Below are positions 54,217 to 63,431 of a DNA stretch of 64,000 nt, piece by piece. Each line of letters begins with the position of its first letter. The stretch's first letter is position 1. The notes under the pieces are model-generated. The model did not search any database. It saw nothing but the letters and a program-made list of their open reading frames with translations, and was not told the origin of the DNA. The stretch comes from Ramlibacter algicola. GTDB lineage: Bacteria; Pseudomonadota; Gammaproteobacteria; Burkholderiales; Burkholderiaceae_C. The translations under genes were made by a program, and so were the position numbers. The DNA lies in NCBI RefSeq assembly GCF_016641735.1, contig NZ_JAEDAO010000001.1:186001-250000 (forward strand), in the 5' to 3' direction.

Positions 54217-56009
54217 AAGCCAACACCTCCGTCCCCAACCTCAACCTGGGCGTGATCGGCAATTGCGCCTACAGCGCGCTCGTCGACGAACGCGGCAGCA
54301 TCATCTGGTGCTGCCTGCCGCGCTTCGACGGCGACCCGGTGTTCAACTCGCTGCTCGACCCGACCGAGAAGGGCGCGCTGTGGGCCTTCGAGCTGGAGGA
54401 CTTCGCGCGCAGCGAGCACCACTACGAGCCGAACACCGCGATCCTGCACACCCGCCTGTACGACCGGCAGGGGCAGGGCATCGAGATCACCGACTTCGCG
54501 CCGCGCTTCTGGAGCCGTGGCCGCACCTTCCGCCCGCTGACGCTGATCCGGCGCGTGAAGGTGCTGGGCGGCACGCCGCGCATGCGCGTGGTGCTGCGGC
54601 CGCGCTTCGACTGGGGCCGCGACGAGCCGCGCGTCACCCGCGGCAGCACGCACATCCGCTACGTCGGGGCCGCGCAGACGATCCGCGTCAACACCGACGC
54701 GCCGATCGACTACATCCTGTCCGAGACCTTCTTCGTCGTCGACCGGCCGCTCAACTTCATCATGGGCCCGGACGAGACGCTAACCGGCGGCATCGAGGAC
54801 ACGGCGCGCAGCTTCGAACAGGACACGGCCAACTACTGGCGCAACTGGTCGCGCGCGCTCGCGCTGCCGCTGGAGTGGCAGGACGCGGTGATCCGCGCGG
54901 CGATCACGCTGAAGATGTCGCTGTTCGAGGACACGGGCGCCATCGTCGCCGCGATGACGACCAGCGTTCCCGAGTCCGCCCACAGCGGCCGGAACTGGGA
55001 CTACCGCTACTGCTGGCTGCGGGACGCGTTCTTCGTCGTGCGCGCGCTGAACAGCATCTCCGAAGTCGCGACGATGGAGGAGTACCTGCGCTGGCTGAAC
55101 AACGTCGTCGTGCGGTCGCGCGGCGGCCATATCCAGCCGCTGTACGGCGTCGGCCAGGAGGAGACCCTGCCCGAGAGCATCCTTGAGCACCTGCCCGGCT
55201 ACCGCGGCATGGGGCCGGTGCGCGTGGGCAACCAGGCCGCCGAGCACTTCCAGCACGACGTGTACGGCAACATCATCCTGGGCGCGGCGCAGGCGTTCCA
55301 CGACCACCGCCTGCTCAAGCGCGCGGGTCGCACCGAGTTCGCATCGCTCGAGGCGGTCGGCGAGCAGGCCTACAAGGTCTACACGCAGCCCGACGCCGGC
55401 ATGTGGGAGCTGCGCACCCGCTCGCGCATCCACACGTCGTCGGCGCTGATGTCGTGGGCGGCCTGCGACCGGCTGGCCAAGATCGCGGCGACGCTGGCGC
55501 TGAAGGACCGGTCCGCGTACTGGGCCGAGCGCGCCACCGAGATCCGCGAGCGCATCCTGAAGGAATCGTGGAGCGAGGAACGGCAGGCGTTCGCGGAGAG
55601 TTTCGGCGGCCGCGACCTGGACGCCAGCGCGCTGCTGATGGCCGAGGTCAACATGATCGACCCGAAGGACCCGCGCTTCGTCAAGACCGTGGACGCGCTG
55701 GAAAAGTCGCTGTGCAACGGCCCGTACATGCGCCGTTATGAAGCGGCCGACGACTTCGGCAAGCCGGAGGTCGCGTTCAACATCTGCACCTTCTGGCGCA
55801 TCGACGCGCTGGCGCGCATCGGGCGCAAGCAGCAGGCGCGCGAGATCTTCGAGGTGATGCTCAAGTGCCGCAACCCGCTGGGGCTGCTGTCCGAGGACAC
55901 GCACGAGACCACCGGCGAGATGTGGGGCAACTTCCCGCAGACGTACTCGATGGTGGGCCTGATCAACGCCGCCGTGCGCCTGTCGGCGCCGTGGGACACG
56001 GTGATCTGA
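54213..56009 (+). CDS. glycoside hydrolase family 15 protein (glucoamylase/trehalase-like)
   Basis: A 598-residue cytoplasmic protein. The N-terminal beta-sandwich starts LGVIGNCAYSALVDERGSIIWCCLPRFDGD; the (alpha/alpha)6 barrel contains GRNWDYRYCWLRDAFFVVRAL and LLSEDTHETTGEMWGNFPQTYSM, with Asp/Glu acids at positions used by GH15 catalysis. Such proteins hydrolyse alpha-glucosides, in some cases trehalose. Sitting between otsB and otsA and coupled to otsB, it may degrade trehalose or glycogen-type glucans. The substrate is inference. Confidence 0.95.
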   Translation: MKANTSVPNLNLGVIGNCAYSALVDERGSIIWCCLPRFDGDPVFNSLLDPTEKGALWAFELEDFARSEHHYEPNTAILHTRLYDRQGQGIEITDFAPRFWSRGRTFRPLTLIRRVKVLGGTPRMRVVLRPRFDWGRDEPRVTRGSTHIRYVGAAQTIRVNTDAPIDYILSETFFVVDRPLNFIMGPDETLTGGIEDTARSFEQDTANYWRNWSRALALPLEWQDAVIRAAITLKMSLFEDTGAIVAAMTTSVPESAHSGRNWDYRYCWLRDAFFVVRALNSISEVATMEEYLRWLNNVVVRSRGGHIQPLYGVGQEETLPESILEHLPGYRGMGPVRVGNQAAEHFQHDVYGNIILGAAQAFHDHRLLKRAGRTEFASLEAVGEQAYKVYTQPDAGMWELRTRSRIHTSSALMSWAACDRLAKIAATLALKDRSAYWAERATEIRERILKESWSEERQAFAESFGGRDLDASALLMAEVNMIDPKDPRFVKTVDALEKSLCNGPYMRRYEAADDFGKPEVAFNICTFWRIDALARIGRKQQAREIFEVMLKCRNPLGLLSEDTHETTGEMWGNFPQTYSMVGLINAAVRLSAPWDTVI

Positions 56010-56019
56010 GGAGCCCCGC

Positions 56020-57429
56020 GTGTCGCGACTGGTCGTCGTCTCCAACCGCATCGCCGATCCGCGCAAGACCGCGGCCGGCGGGCTGGCGGTGGCGCTCGGC
56101 GAGGTCCTGAACAACAGCGGCGGCCTGTGGTTCGGCTGGAGCGGCAAGCTGGTCGACGAGCCCGTGGGCACCGACCTGCCGGTGCACAAGCAGCAGGCCG
56201 GTCCGGTGACGCTGGCCACCATGGACCTCACGCGCGAGGACTACGAGGCGTACTACGTCGGCTATTCCAACGGCGTGCTGTGGCCGGTGCTGCACTACCG
56301 GCTGGACCTGGCCGATTTCGACGCCGGCTACATCGAAGGCTACCGGCGCGTTAACCAGACCTTCGCGCGCAAGCTGATGGAGTTGCTGCGCCCCGACGAC
56401 ATCGTCTGGGTGCAGGACTACCACCTGATTCCGCTCGCGGCGGAACTGCGGGCGCTGGGCTGCCAGCAGCGCATCGGCTTCTTCCTGCACATCCCGCTGC
56501 CGCCGCCGCTGATCTTCGCGGCCATCCCCGGCCACGACTGGCTGATGAAGGGCCTCTGCTCGTACGACCTGGTCGGGTTCCAGAGCCGGGCCGACCTGGA
56601 CAACTTCACCCGCTACATCCAGGACGAAGCGCACGCGCAGGACCTGGGCGAGGGGCGCTGGCGCGTCTTCAACCGCACGCTGCAGGCCGGCGCGTTCCCG
56701 ATCGGCATCGACGTCAAGGAATTCGAGTCGCTCGCCGCCGGTGCCGAGTCGATGGACATGTTCGAGCGCATGCGGCGCGAGTATTCGCGCCGCAAGCTGC
56801 TGGTGGGCGTGGACCGGCTCGACTACTCCAAGGGCTTGCCGCAGCGGCTGCGCGCATTCCGCGAGCTGCTGGCCAAGTACCCCGAGTCGCGCAAGAGCGC
56901 GACGCTGATCCAGATCGCGTCGCCCAGCCGCGAGGACGTCAGCGCCTACACGGACATCCTGCACGAGCTCGAGAGCCTGTGCGGCTCGATCAACGGCAAC
57001 TACGGCGAGCTGGACTGGATGCCCGTGCGCTACATGCACCGCACCGTCGCGCGGGCCCGCTTGCCGGGCCTGTACCGCGCGAGCCGCGTCGCGCTGGTCA
57101 CGCCGCTGCGCGACGGCATGAACCTGGTCGCGAAGGAATACATCGCCGCGCAGGACCCGGACGACCCCGGCGTGCTGGTCCTCTCGCGCTTCGCCGGCGC
57201 GGCGGAGCAACTGAAGGAAGCGCTGCTGGTCAATCCGTACGACACGGCCGGAACCGCCGAAGCGATCCACGTCGCGCTGGAGATGCCGCTCGAAGAGCGC
57301 CAGCAGCGCCACCAGGCCTTGCTGGCGACCATCCGCAAGGCCGACGTGCACTGGTGGTGCGACAGCTACCTGCACCTGCTCGGGCAGGCCGAAGCGGAAG
57401 AGAGCGGGACGCCCTGGCTGCGGCTGTGA
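56020..57429 (+). CDS. otsA: alpha,alpha-trehalose-phosphate synthase
   Basis: A 469-residue GT20 enzyme joining UDP-glucose and glucose-6-phosphate. GGLAVAL near the start, [33 protein letters not shown] and [18 protein letters not shown] are the substrate-binding motifs. Start is GTG at 56020 after GAGGAG; it lies 10 nt past the GH15 stop. Trehalose protects against osmotic and desiccation stress. Confidence 0.98.
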   Translation: MSRLVVVSNRIADPRKTAAGGLAVALGEVLNNSGGLWFGWSGKLVDEPVGTDLPVHKQQAGPVTLATMDLTREDYEAYYVGYSNGVLWPVLHYRLDLADFDAGYIEGYRRVNQTFARKLMELLRPDDIVWVQDYHLIPLAAELRALGCQQRIGFFLHIPLPPPLIFAAIPGHDWLMKGLCSYDLVGFQSRADLDNFTRYIQDEAHAQDLGEGRWRVFNRTLQAGAFPIGIDVKEFESLAAGAESMDMFERMRREYSRRKLLVGVDRLDYSKGLPQRLRAFRELLAKYPESRKSATLIQIASPSREDVSAYTDILHELESLCGSINGNYGELDWMPVRYMHRTVARARLPGLYRASRVALVTPLRDGMNLVAKEYIAAQDPDDPGVLVLSRFAGAAEQLKEALLVNPYDTAGTAEAIHVALEMPLEERQQRHQALLATIRKADVHWWCDSYLHLLGQAEAEESGTPWLRL

Positions 57430-57442
57430 GCCGCACGCAAGG

Positions 57443-57727
57443 CTAGCGGGTCGAGTCGACCAGCTGGTCGGGGGCGGTGAACGGCTCCCAGCTGGGAGGC
57501 AGCTGGTCGATCTCGAGCCGCACCTTGTGCTCCGCCGCTACCAGGGCCTGCAACTCGTTCGGATAGAGGCTGCTCGCCACCCCGGCGGCGCCCTTCACGC
57601 GCCAGGCGGCGCTGGGGCGCGTCACGCAGGCCTTGCCGTAGCCGACGAAGCCGCCCTTGGCCTTCACGGTGTAGGCCGCCACGAAGTACCCGCGGTACGG
57701 ACCGGTGATGCGGTGCATGCCGGCCAT
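57443..57727 (-). CDS. small conserved hypothetical protein
   Basis: A 94-residue protein with ITGPYRGYFVAAYTV and FVGYGKACVTRPSAAW. No signal peptide or known motif. Two ATGs are possible (57727 and 57718), neither with a strong ribosome site. It converges on otsA and lies 49 bp downstream of the fumarylacetoacetase-family gene, possibly on the same transcript. Confidence 0.65.
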   Translation of the reverse strand: MAGMHRITGPYRGYFVAAYTVKAKGGFVGYGKACVTRPSAAWRVKGAAGVASSLYPNELQALVAAEHKVRLEIDQLPPSWEPFTAPDQLVDSTR

Positions 57728-57776
57728 CTTACGGCTGGGCTGGCGGGCCGGAAAGAGGCGCCGTGGCGCCCGCGAC

Positions 57777-58790
57777 TCACCCGGCGTGCAACGGGCTGAT
57801 CTTCTGCTCGATGGCGCCGAACACCGACTGGCCGTCCTTGCCCTTCATCTCGATGCGGATGGTGTCGCCGAACTTCATGAAGGCCGTCGACGGCTTGCCG
57901 TCCTGGATGGTTTCGATGGCGCGCTTCTCGGCGATGCAGCTGTAGCCCTTGGGCCAGTCCATGCGGCCGTCCTTCTCGACGCCCTTGTTGCTGATGGTGC
58001 CCGAGCCGACGATGCTGCCGGCGCGCGCGTTGCGCGTCTTGCAGATGTGCGCGATCAGCTGGCCGAAGTGGAAGGTCATGTCGGGACCGGCATCGCACAT
58101 GCCGACCTTGCGGCCGTTCCACGTCGACGTGACCGTCAGGTGCACGCGCCCGCCCTGCCACGCGTCGCCCAGTTCGTCGGGCGTCACCGCCACCGGGCCG
58201 AACGCGGTCGCGGGCTTGCTCTGGAAGAAGCCGAACCCCTTGGCCAGTTCGGCCGGGATCAGGTTGCGCAGGCTCACGTCGTTGGCCAGCATCAGCAGCC
58301 GGATGCCTTCGAGCGCCTGCTCGGGGCCGGCGCCCATCGGCACGTCGCCGGTGACCACCGCGAGCTCGGCCTCGAAGTCGATCCCCCACTCTTCGCTGCC
58401 CACGATCACGTCGTCGCAGGGGCCGAGGAAGTCGTCGCTGCCGCCCTGGTACATCAGCGGGTCGGTGTAGTAGGTCTCGGGCACTTCGGCGTTGCGCGCC
58501 CGGCGCACCAGCTCCACGTGGTTGATGTACGCCGAGCCGTCGGCCCACTGGTACGCGCGCGGCAGCGGCGCCATGCAGCGCTGCGGCTCGAAGGGGAACG
58601 CATGCCGCGCCTTGCCGTTGTTCAAGGTGTCGTAGAGGTCCTGCAACTGGGGGGACATGAAGCCCCAGTCGTCCAGCGCCTGCTGGAGCCTGGCCGCGAT
58701 GCCGGTCGCATAATGGGCCGAGGCCAGGTCACGCGAGACCACCACCAGTTGACCGTCGCGCGATCCATCCTTGTACGTTGCCAGCTTCAT
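57777..58790 (-). CDS. fumarylacetoacetate hydrolase family protein
   Basis: A 337-residue hydrolase. The metal-binding core WGIDFEAELAVVTGD and later GSGTISNKGVEKDGRMDWPKGYSCIAEKRAIETI match the FAH family, of the longer form seen in 4-hydroxyphenylacetate, homogentisate or related ring-cleavage pathways. It cleaves a 1,3-diketo acid. No other genes of such a pathway are near; an IclR regulator diverges from it, which fits aromatic-acid control. Confidence 0.94.
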   Translation of the reverse strand: MKLATYKDGSRDGQLVVVSRDLASAHYATGIAARLQQALDDWGFMSPQLQDLYDTLNNGKARHAFPFEPQRCMAPLPRAYQWADGSAYINHVELVRRARNAEVPETYYTDPLMYQGGSDDFLGPCDDVIVGSEEWGIDFEAELAVVTGDVPMGAGPEQALEGIRLLMLANDVSLRNLIPAELAKGFGFFQSKPATAFGPVAVTPDELGDAWQGGRVHLTVTSTWNGRKVGMCDAGPDMTFHFGQLIAHICKTRNARAGSIVGSGTISNKGVEKDGRMDWPKGYSCIAEKRAIETIQDGKPSTAFMKFGDTIRIEMKGKDGQSVFGAIEQKISPLHAG

Positions 58791-58819
58791 CGGGGTTTGC
58801 CTTCGCCGCGCCGCGTGCG

Positions 58820-58832
58820 CTAGAGTCGCGCC
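58820..58832 (+). promoter_or_regulatory. putative promoter of the IclR regulator
   Basis: CTAGAGTCGCGCC contains TAGAGT as a possible -10 about 62 bp before the regulator's ATG. The same 13-mer occurs at 3031-3043 before the candidate small RNA. Confidence 0.3.
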
Positions 58833-58843
58833 GCATTACGCAT

Positions 58844-58860
58844 GGTGAAATGAATTTACC
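58844..58860. promoter_or_regulatory. candidate IclR operator
   Basis: GGTGAAATGAATTTACC is an A/T-rich imperfect palindrome in a GC-rich divergent spacer. Its length and GGnnAAAT...ATTTnCC shape fit IclR-family operators. It lies 28 bp before the regulator start and 53 bp from the divergent hydrolase start. Confidence 0.5.
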
Positions 58861-58887
58861 TAACCGAAATTCTACCGGCCCCGCGCG

Positions 58888-59664
58888 ATGAAGGAACGCG
58901 CCGGCATCCAGTCCGTCGAGGTGGGGTTCGCGCTGCTCGACGCGCTCGGCCAGGCCGCAGGTCCGCTGATGTTGCGCGACCTCGCCGCCGCCGCCGGCAT
59001 GAGCGCCGCCAAGGCGCACCGCTATCTCGTGAGCTTCCAGCGCCTGCAGCTCGTGGTGCAGGACCCGGCCAGCACGCGCTACGACCTCGGGCCCGCCGCG
59101 CTCAAGCTCGGGCTCGCGTCGCTGTCGCGCCTGGACGCCGTGCGCCTCGCGCGCGAGCGCGCCTCGCAACTGGTCGAGCGCATCGGCCACACGGTGGCGC
59201 TCGCCGTGTGGGGCAACCACGGGCCGACCATCGTGCACTGGGAAGAGTCGCCGTCGGCGGTGACGGTGAACCTGCGGCTCGGGGACGTGATGCCGCTGCT
59301 GTCGTCGGCGACCGGCCGGTGCTTTGCCGCGTACGCGTCGCGCGAGGCGATCGCACCACTGCTGCGCGACGAAATCGCACGTGCGCAGCGGCAAGCGCGC
59401 AAGGACGTGCCCACCTCGATGACCGCCGTGCGCGCGTTGCTCGATGAGGTCCGTGCGCGCGGGGCGGCACGTGTGGTCGACGTGCTGCTGCCCGGCATCG
59501 TCGCCTTCTGCCTGCCTGTGTTCGACGCCGACGGCCACATGGCCGTGGGCCTGGTCGCCCTGGGTCCGCACGGCACCTTCGACCCGGCCTGGGACGGGCC
59601 GGTGCACAAGCCGCTTCGCGACGCGGCCGCGAAGCTGTCCAGCGACCTGGGCTGGCGCGGATGA
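58888..59664 (+). CDS. IclR-family transcriptional regulator
   Basis: A 258-residue regulator with an N-terminal winged helix (IQSVEVGFALLDALGQ; MLRDLAAAAGMSAAKAHRYLVSFQRLQLV) and a C-terminal GAF-like effector domain (VAVWGNHGPTIVHWEES; LSSATGRCFAAY; ALGPHGTFDP). It diverges from the fumarylacetoacetase-family gene and probably controls it in response to an aromatic or organic acid. The stop overlaps the DUF3108 start (ATGA). Confidence 0.95.
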   Translation: MKERAGIQSVEVGFALLDALGQAAGPLMLRDLAAAAGMSAAKAHRYLVSFQRLQLVVQDPASTRYDLGPAALKLGLASLSRLDAVRLARERASQLVERIGHTVALAVWGNHGPTIVHWEESPSAVTVNLRLGDVMPLLSSATGRCFAAYASREAIAPLLRDEIARAQRQARKDVPTSMTAVRALLDEVRARGAARVVDVLLPGIVAFCLPVFDADGHMAVGLVALGPHGTFDPAWDGPVHKPLRDAAAKLSSDLGWRG

Positions 59665-60581
59665 ACCCGCATCGCGAGGCGCCCGTGCGGCCGCTGGCCG
59701 TGCTGGCACTCGCGGTGCTGGCCGCGCACCTGTTGCTGCTGCGCGTGGCGCCACCGCCGCTGTCGTGGTCGCACGTCGAGCCACCGGCGCCGATGGTCCG
59801 CGTGCAGCTCGCGCTGCCGCCGATGGCGACAGCCGATCCGGTGCCGCTGACTCCCCCGCCGCCGGCGCGCCGGCCCACCGTTGCGCAGCCAGGCACGCCA
59901 CGCACGGCGGCCACGCAGCCGGAACTCGTCATCGCGCCTTCGATGCTCACCGCACCGGCAGCGGCACGCTGGCGCTACGTCGCTCTGACCCTGCATCGCG
60001 GTGTTCTGCTCGAAGGCACGGCATCCCTCGACTGGAAGCCCGTGGGCGGCACGTACGACGCGGTGCTCGGCATCGACGTGGCCGGCCTGCCGCGGCGCGA
60101 ACAGCGCAGCACCGGCGAGTTCGCCGACGGCGAAGGACTGCGGCCGCGGCGGTTCTCCGATCGTCAACGCGGCGAGCAGGCGACGCACTTCGAGCGCGAC
60201 GCGGGGCAGGTGCTGTTCAGCGCCAACCAGCCACCGGTCGCGCTGCTGGCGGGCGCGCAGGATCGCGTCAGCGTGCTGCTGCAACTGCTCGCGCTCGCGC
60301 GCGCCGAGCCTTCGCGCATGGCGCCCGGCGCGGCGATCGACGTGCAGGTGGCGGGCACGCGGGTCGCCGAGCCGTGGCGCTTCGTCGTCGAGCGCTGGGA
60401 AGCCATCGACCTGCCGGCCGGGCCGGTGCGTGCACTCAAGCTCACCCGCTCCCCGGCCCGCGAGTACGACCTGCGCATGGAAGTGTGGCTTGCACCCGAC
60501 TACGGCCCGGTGCGCCTGCGTCTGACACCCCCCAACGGGGATTGGCTGGACTTGCAATGGTCGGGAACCGACAAAGGCTGA
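59661..60581 (+). CDS. DUF3108 protein
   Basis: A 306-residue protein with an N-terminal membrane anchor (~13-28), a Pro-rich segment (45-85) and a DUF3108-type beta-rich domain (GGTYDAVLGIDVAGLP ... DRVSVLLQLLALARA ... LAPDYGPVRLRL). Such proteins face the periplasm; their role is unknown. Although coupled to the IclR gene by ATGA, in related genomes it lies near purN/DUF3567-type housekeeping genes (from memory). Confidence 0.85.
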   Translation: MNPHREAPVRPLAVLALAVLAAHLLLLRVAPPPLSWSHVEPPAPMVRVQLALPPMATADPVPLTPPPPARRPTVAQPGTPRTAATQPELVIAPSMLTAPAAARWRYVALTLHRGVLLEGTASLDWKPVGGTYDAVLGIDVAGLPRREQRSTGEFADGEGLRPRRFSDRQRGEQATHFERDAGQVLFSANQPPVALLAGAQDRVSVLLQLLALARAEPSRMAPGAAIDVQVAGTRVAEPWRFVVERWEAIDLPAGPVRALKLTRSPAREYDLRMEVWLAPDYGPVRLRLTPPNGDWLDLQWSGTDKG

Positions 60582-60683
60582 GCAAGGGGGTGGCCTACCC
60601 TGTGGGCCATGGAGATCAGTGCCCAGTGCGGTCGTCTTGAAACCGCGGCAAGCGTTGATATCTGACCCGGCAAGGACCACACC

Positions 60684-60956
60684 ATGCAAATGCTCTATGA
60701 CTCCGACGCGTTCGTCGTCGTGCACATGCTGGCGAACGAGCCCCCCGAAGGTGAGCCCACGCCCGGGTTCCCGCGCCACGGCTTCGAGATCGTCGACAAG
60801 CGCACCAACAAGGAGGTGTACCTCGACGGCAGCTGGGCCGAGGCCTTCCAGCGCCAGATCAACGCCTGGCAACTGAACACGCCCACGCAGGAAGAGGTCG
60901 AGGAAACGCTCGACGGCTACGCCGAGCTCGCACAGAACCCGCTCGTCATGCACTGA
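60684..60956 (+). CDS. DUF3567 protein (BTH_I0359-like)
   Basis: A 90-residue cytoplasmic protein; MQMLYDSDAFVVVHMLAN and HGFEIVDKRTNKEVYLDGSWAEAFQRQI are recognised from betaproteobacterial homologues. The function is unknown. It has its own 102-bp upstream gap, so it may have its own promoter. Confidence 0.88.
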   Translation: MQMLYDSDAFVVVHMLANEPPEGEPTPGFPRHGFEIVDKRTNKEVYLDGSWAEAFQRQINAWQLNTPTQEEVEETLDGYAELAQNPLVMH

Positions 60957-60975
60957 CGAGCCCGGCTGCTGCGGG

Positions 60976-61971
60976 TCACCGCAGCCAGCCGTGGCGGTGC
61001 AGCGGCTCCAGCAGGACCAGCACCGCCACCAGCCGGCAGACCTGGAACGCGGTCACCACCGGCACTCCCAGTTGGAGCACCTTCGCCGTGATGGCCATCT
61101 CGGCGATGCCGCCGGGCGAGGTGCCCAGCACCATCGTCGCGGGATGCAGCCCCGCCAGCCAGCCCAGGCCGGCGCCGAACAGCGCGCACACCACCAGCAT
61201 CACGACCGTGCCGGCCGCGACGGCCAGCAGCCACAGCGGTGCCGTGTGCACGAACTCGCGCCGGAAGCGCACGCCCAGCGACACGCCGATGACCAGCTGC
61301 GCCGCATTGGTCAGCGACTGCGGAACCGCCGACAACGTGACGTCCGCCATCGTCAGTCCCATCGCGACCAGCAGGGCGCCGATGAACCAGGGATTGGCGC
61401 GGCCGGTCCGCGCGAGTAACCAGCAGCCCGCACCCGTGGCCAGCGCGAGCAGCGCCAGGCCGCCCGGATCGACCACGCGTGCGCCCGGTTGCGTCGGGTC
61501 GAGCCCATGCAGGCCGCTCCAGGCCAGCGCGACGGGGATGGTGATCGTCACGATCAGCAGCCGCAGGCTGTGCGCTGCAGCGACGAGGTCGGTCCGCGCG
61601 CCTGCGCGTTCCGCCAGCAGCGTCATCTCCGAGGCTCCGCCGATGGCGCCGGCGAAGTAGCTGGTTGCGCGTTGCTGCTGCGGCGTGCCTTCGAGCCGCC
61701 CCCGCACGGCGTGCCCGAGCCAGCGGCCGAACAGCCAGCCGAGCACCAGGCTCCACGCGATGCTCAGCAGCACCGCCCACCACAGGCGGCCGACCAGCGC
61801 CGTCACTTGCGGCGTGAAGTAGAGCCCGAGCACGGCCCCGATCACCCACTGCCCCGCATTGCGGAGCGGTGTCCAGCTGGCGGTGGGCGCGCCGAGCACC
61901 GAGACAACCGCGGTGGCCACCAGCGGCCCGAGCACCCACGGCAGCGGCGTGCGCAGCCACAGGCACAGCAC
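60976..61971 (-). CDS. AbrB-family (AmoH-like) membrane protein
   Basis: A polytopic protein with about nine to ten membrane segments and the duplicated AbrB/AmoH membrane domain: LPWVLGPLVATAV with SYFAGAIGGASEM in the first half, NPWFIGALLVAMGL with LGTSPGGIAEMAITAK in the second. Function is uncertain; some members are linked to transport. From the GTG at 61971 it has 331 residues, but the family pattern (TAGTLALAFGAS) continues upstream in frame to a CTG at 62031 that would overlap the aminotransferase stop as CTGA and give 351 residues. The true start is therefore unsure. Confidence 0.85.
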   Translation of the reverse strand: MLCLWLRTPLPWVLGPLVATAVVSVLGAPTASWTPLRNAGQWVIGAVLGLYFTPQVTALVGRLWWAVLLSIAWSLVLGWLFGRWLGHAVRGRLEGTPQQQRATSYFAGAIGGASEMTLLAERAGARTDLVAAAHSLRLLIVTITIPVALAWSGLHGLDPTQPGARVVDPGGLALLALATGAGCWLLARTGRANPWFIGALLVAMGLTMADVTLSAVPQSLTNAAQLVIGVSLGVRFRREFVHTAPLWLLAVAAGTVVMLVVCALFGAGLGWLAGLHPATMVLGTSPGGIAEMAITAKVLQLGVPVVTAFQVCRLVAVLVLLEPLHRHGWLR

Positions 61972-62027
61972 GGACGCGCCGAACGCCAGCGCGAGCGTGC
62001 CGGCCGTGCGGACCGGAAGCGATGGGG

Positions 62028-63362
62028 TCAGGCGTGCTTGCGGATCGCGTCCGCGAGCGTGTTGACCAGCGTGTCGATGTGCGACTTCTCGACGATGTAC
62101 GGCGGCGCGATCACCAGCACGTCACCGGCGGGACGGACCAGCGAGCCGTTGCGGAAGCACTCGAGGAAGATTTCGTACGCGCGTTTGCCGGGAGCACCGG
62201 CGATCGGCGCCAGTTCCACCGCGGCCGCATGCCCCAGGCTGCGGATGCCGATGACGTTGGGCAAGCCCTTGAACGTCGAATGGAACGCGTCGCCCAGCAC
62301 CTTGCCCATCTCGCCGGCGCGCTGGAACAGCGCCTCCTGCTGGAACAGGTTCAGCGTCGCGACCGCGGCGGCGCACGCGACCGGGTGGCCGGAATAGGTG
62401 TAGCCGTGGAAGAACTCGACGACGTGCTCGGGCGCGTCGGTCTTCATCATCGCGTCATAGATCTTCTGGCTGCAGATGACGCCGCCCAGCGGGATCACGC
62501 CATTGGTGACGCACTTGGCGAAGTTCAGCATGTCGGGCACGACGCCGAAGTAGTCGGCGGCGAAGTTGGTGCCCATGCGGCCGAAGCCGGTGATGACCTC
62601 GTCGAAGATCAGCAGGATGCCGTGCTTGTCGCAGATCTCGCGCAGGCGCTTCAGGTAGCCCTTGGGCGGGATGTACCAGCCGGCCGAGCCCGCGATCGGC
62701 TCCACGATGATCGCCGCCACGTTGCTCGGGTCGTGCAGCGGCAGGATGCGCTGCTCCAGCTCGAGCAGCGGATCCTCCTTCCACACCGGTTCCTCGTTGT
62801 GGATGTACGCATGGTTCACCGGGTCGTGGATGAACCGCATGTGGTCCACGCGCGGCAGCAGCGAGGTGCCGAACACCTTGCGGTTGGCGGGAATGCCGCC
62901 CACGCTCATGCCGCCGAAGCCGACGCCGTGGTAGCCCTTCTCGCGGCCGATGAACAGGTTGCGGTGCCCTTCGCCACGGGCGCGGTGGTACGCGAGCGCC
63001 ACCTTCATCGAGGTGTCCGCGGCTTCGCTGCCCGAGTTGCAGAACAGCACCTTGTCCAGGTCGCCGGGCGCCATCGCCGCGATCATCTCGGCGGCCTTGA
63101 ACGCCTTGTCGTTGGAGATCTGGAACGCGGTGGCGTAGTCCAGCGTGTCCAGCTGCTCCTTGATCGCGTCGTTGATCGGCTTGCGGTTGTGGCCCGCACC
63201 CACGCACCACAGGCTGGAGATGCCGTCGATGACCTTGCGGCCGTCGTGCGTCGTGAACTCCATGCCGTCGGCCTTCACGAACACGCGCGGTTCCTTGCGG
63301 AAGGCGCGGTTCGGCGTGAACGGCAGCCACTGGTTCTCCATGTTGAAGTCGTTGTAGGCCAT
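62028..63362 (-). CDS. class-III aminotransferase (omega-amino acid:pyruvate type)
   Basis: A 444-residue PLP enzyme of fold type I. GSEAAD (111-116) binds the phosphate, D254 in LIFDEVITGFGR pairs with the pyridine nitrogen and K283 in NFAKCVTNG is the Schiff-base lysine. Overall it resembles omega-amino acid:pyruvate (beta-alanine) transaminases; the substrate is not certain. ATG 63362 follows AGGAG. The AbrB-type gene follows directly. Confidence 0.94.
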   Translation of the reverse strand: MAYNDFNMENQWLPFTPNRAFRKEPRVFVKADGMEFTTHDGRKVIDGISSLWCVGAGHNRKPINDAIKEQLDTLDYATAFQISNDKAFKAAEMIAAMAPGDLDKVLFCNSGSEAADTSMKVALAYHRARGEGHRNLFIGREKGYHGVGFGGMSVGGIPANRKVFGTSLLPRVDHMRFIHDPVNHAYIHNEEPVWKEDPLLELEQRILPLHDPSNVAAIIVEPIAGSAGWYIPPKGYLKRLREICDKHGILLIFDEVITGFGRMGTNFAADYFGVVPDMLNFAKCVTNGVIPLGGVICSQKIYDAMMKTDAPEHVVEFFHGYTYSGHPVACAAAVATLNLFQQEALFQRAGEMGKVLGDAFHSTFKGLPNVIGIRSLGHAAAVELAPIAGAPGKRAYEIFLECFRNGSLVRPAGDVLVIAPPYIVEKSHIDTLVNTLADAIRKHA

Positions 63363-63391
63363 GTCAGCTCCTGGATGCGGATCGGGACATT

Positions 63392-63413
63392 GTGGCGCCG
63401 TTGCCGGCGCCAC
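63392..63413. other. strong hairpin upstream of the aminotransferase gene
   Basis: GTGGCGCCG (63392-63400) and CGGCGCCAC (63405-63413) form a perfect 9-bp stem with a 4-nt loop between the DUF4197 stop and the aminotransferase start. There is no T-run on the minus strand, so it may be a weak terminator, a processing site or an attenuator. Confidence 0.35.
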
Positions 63414-63431
63414 GTGCGTGCGGGGGGTTCT

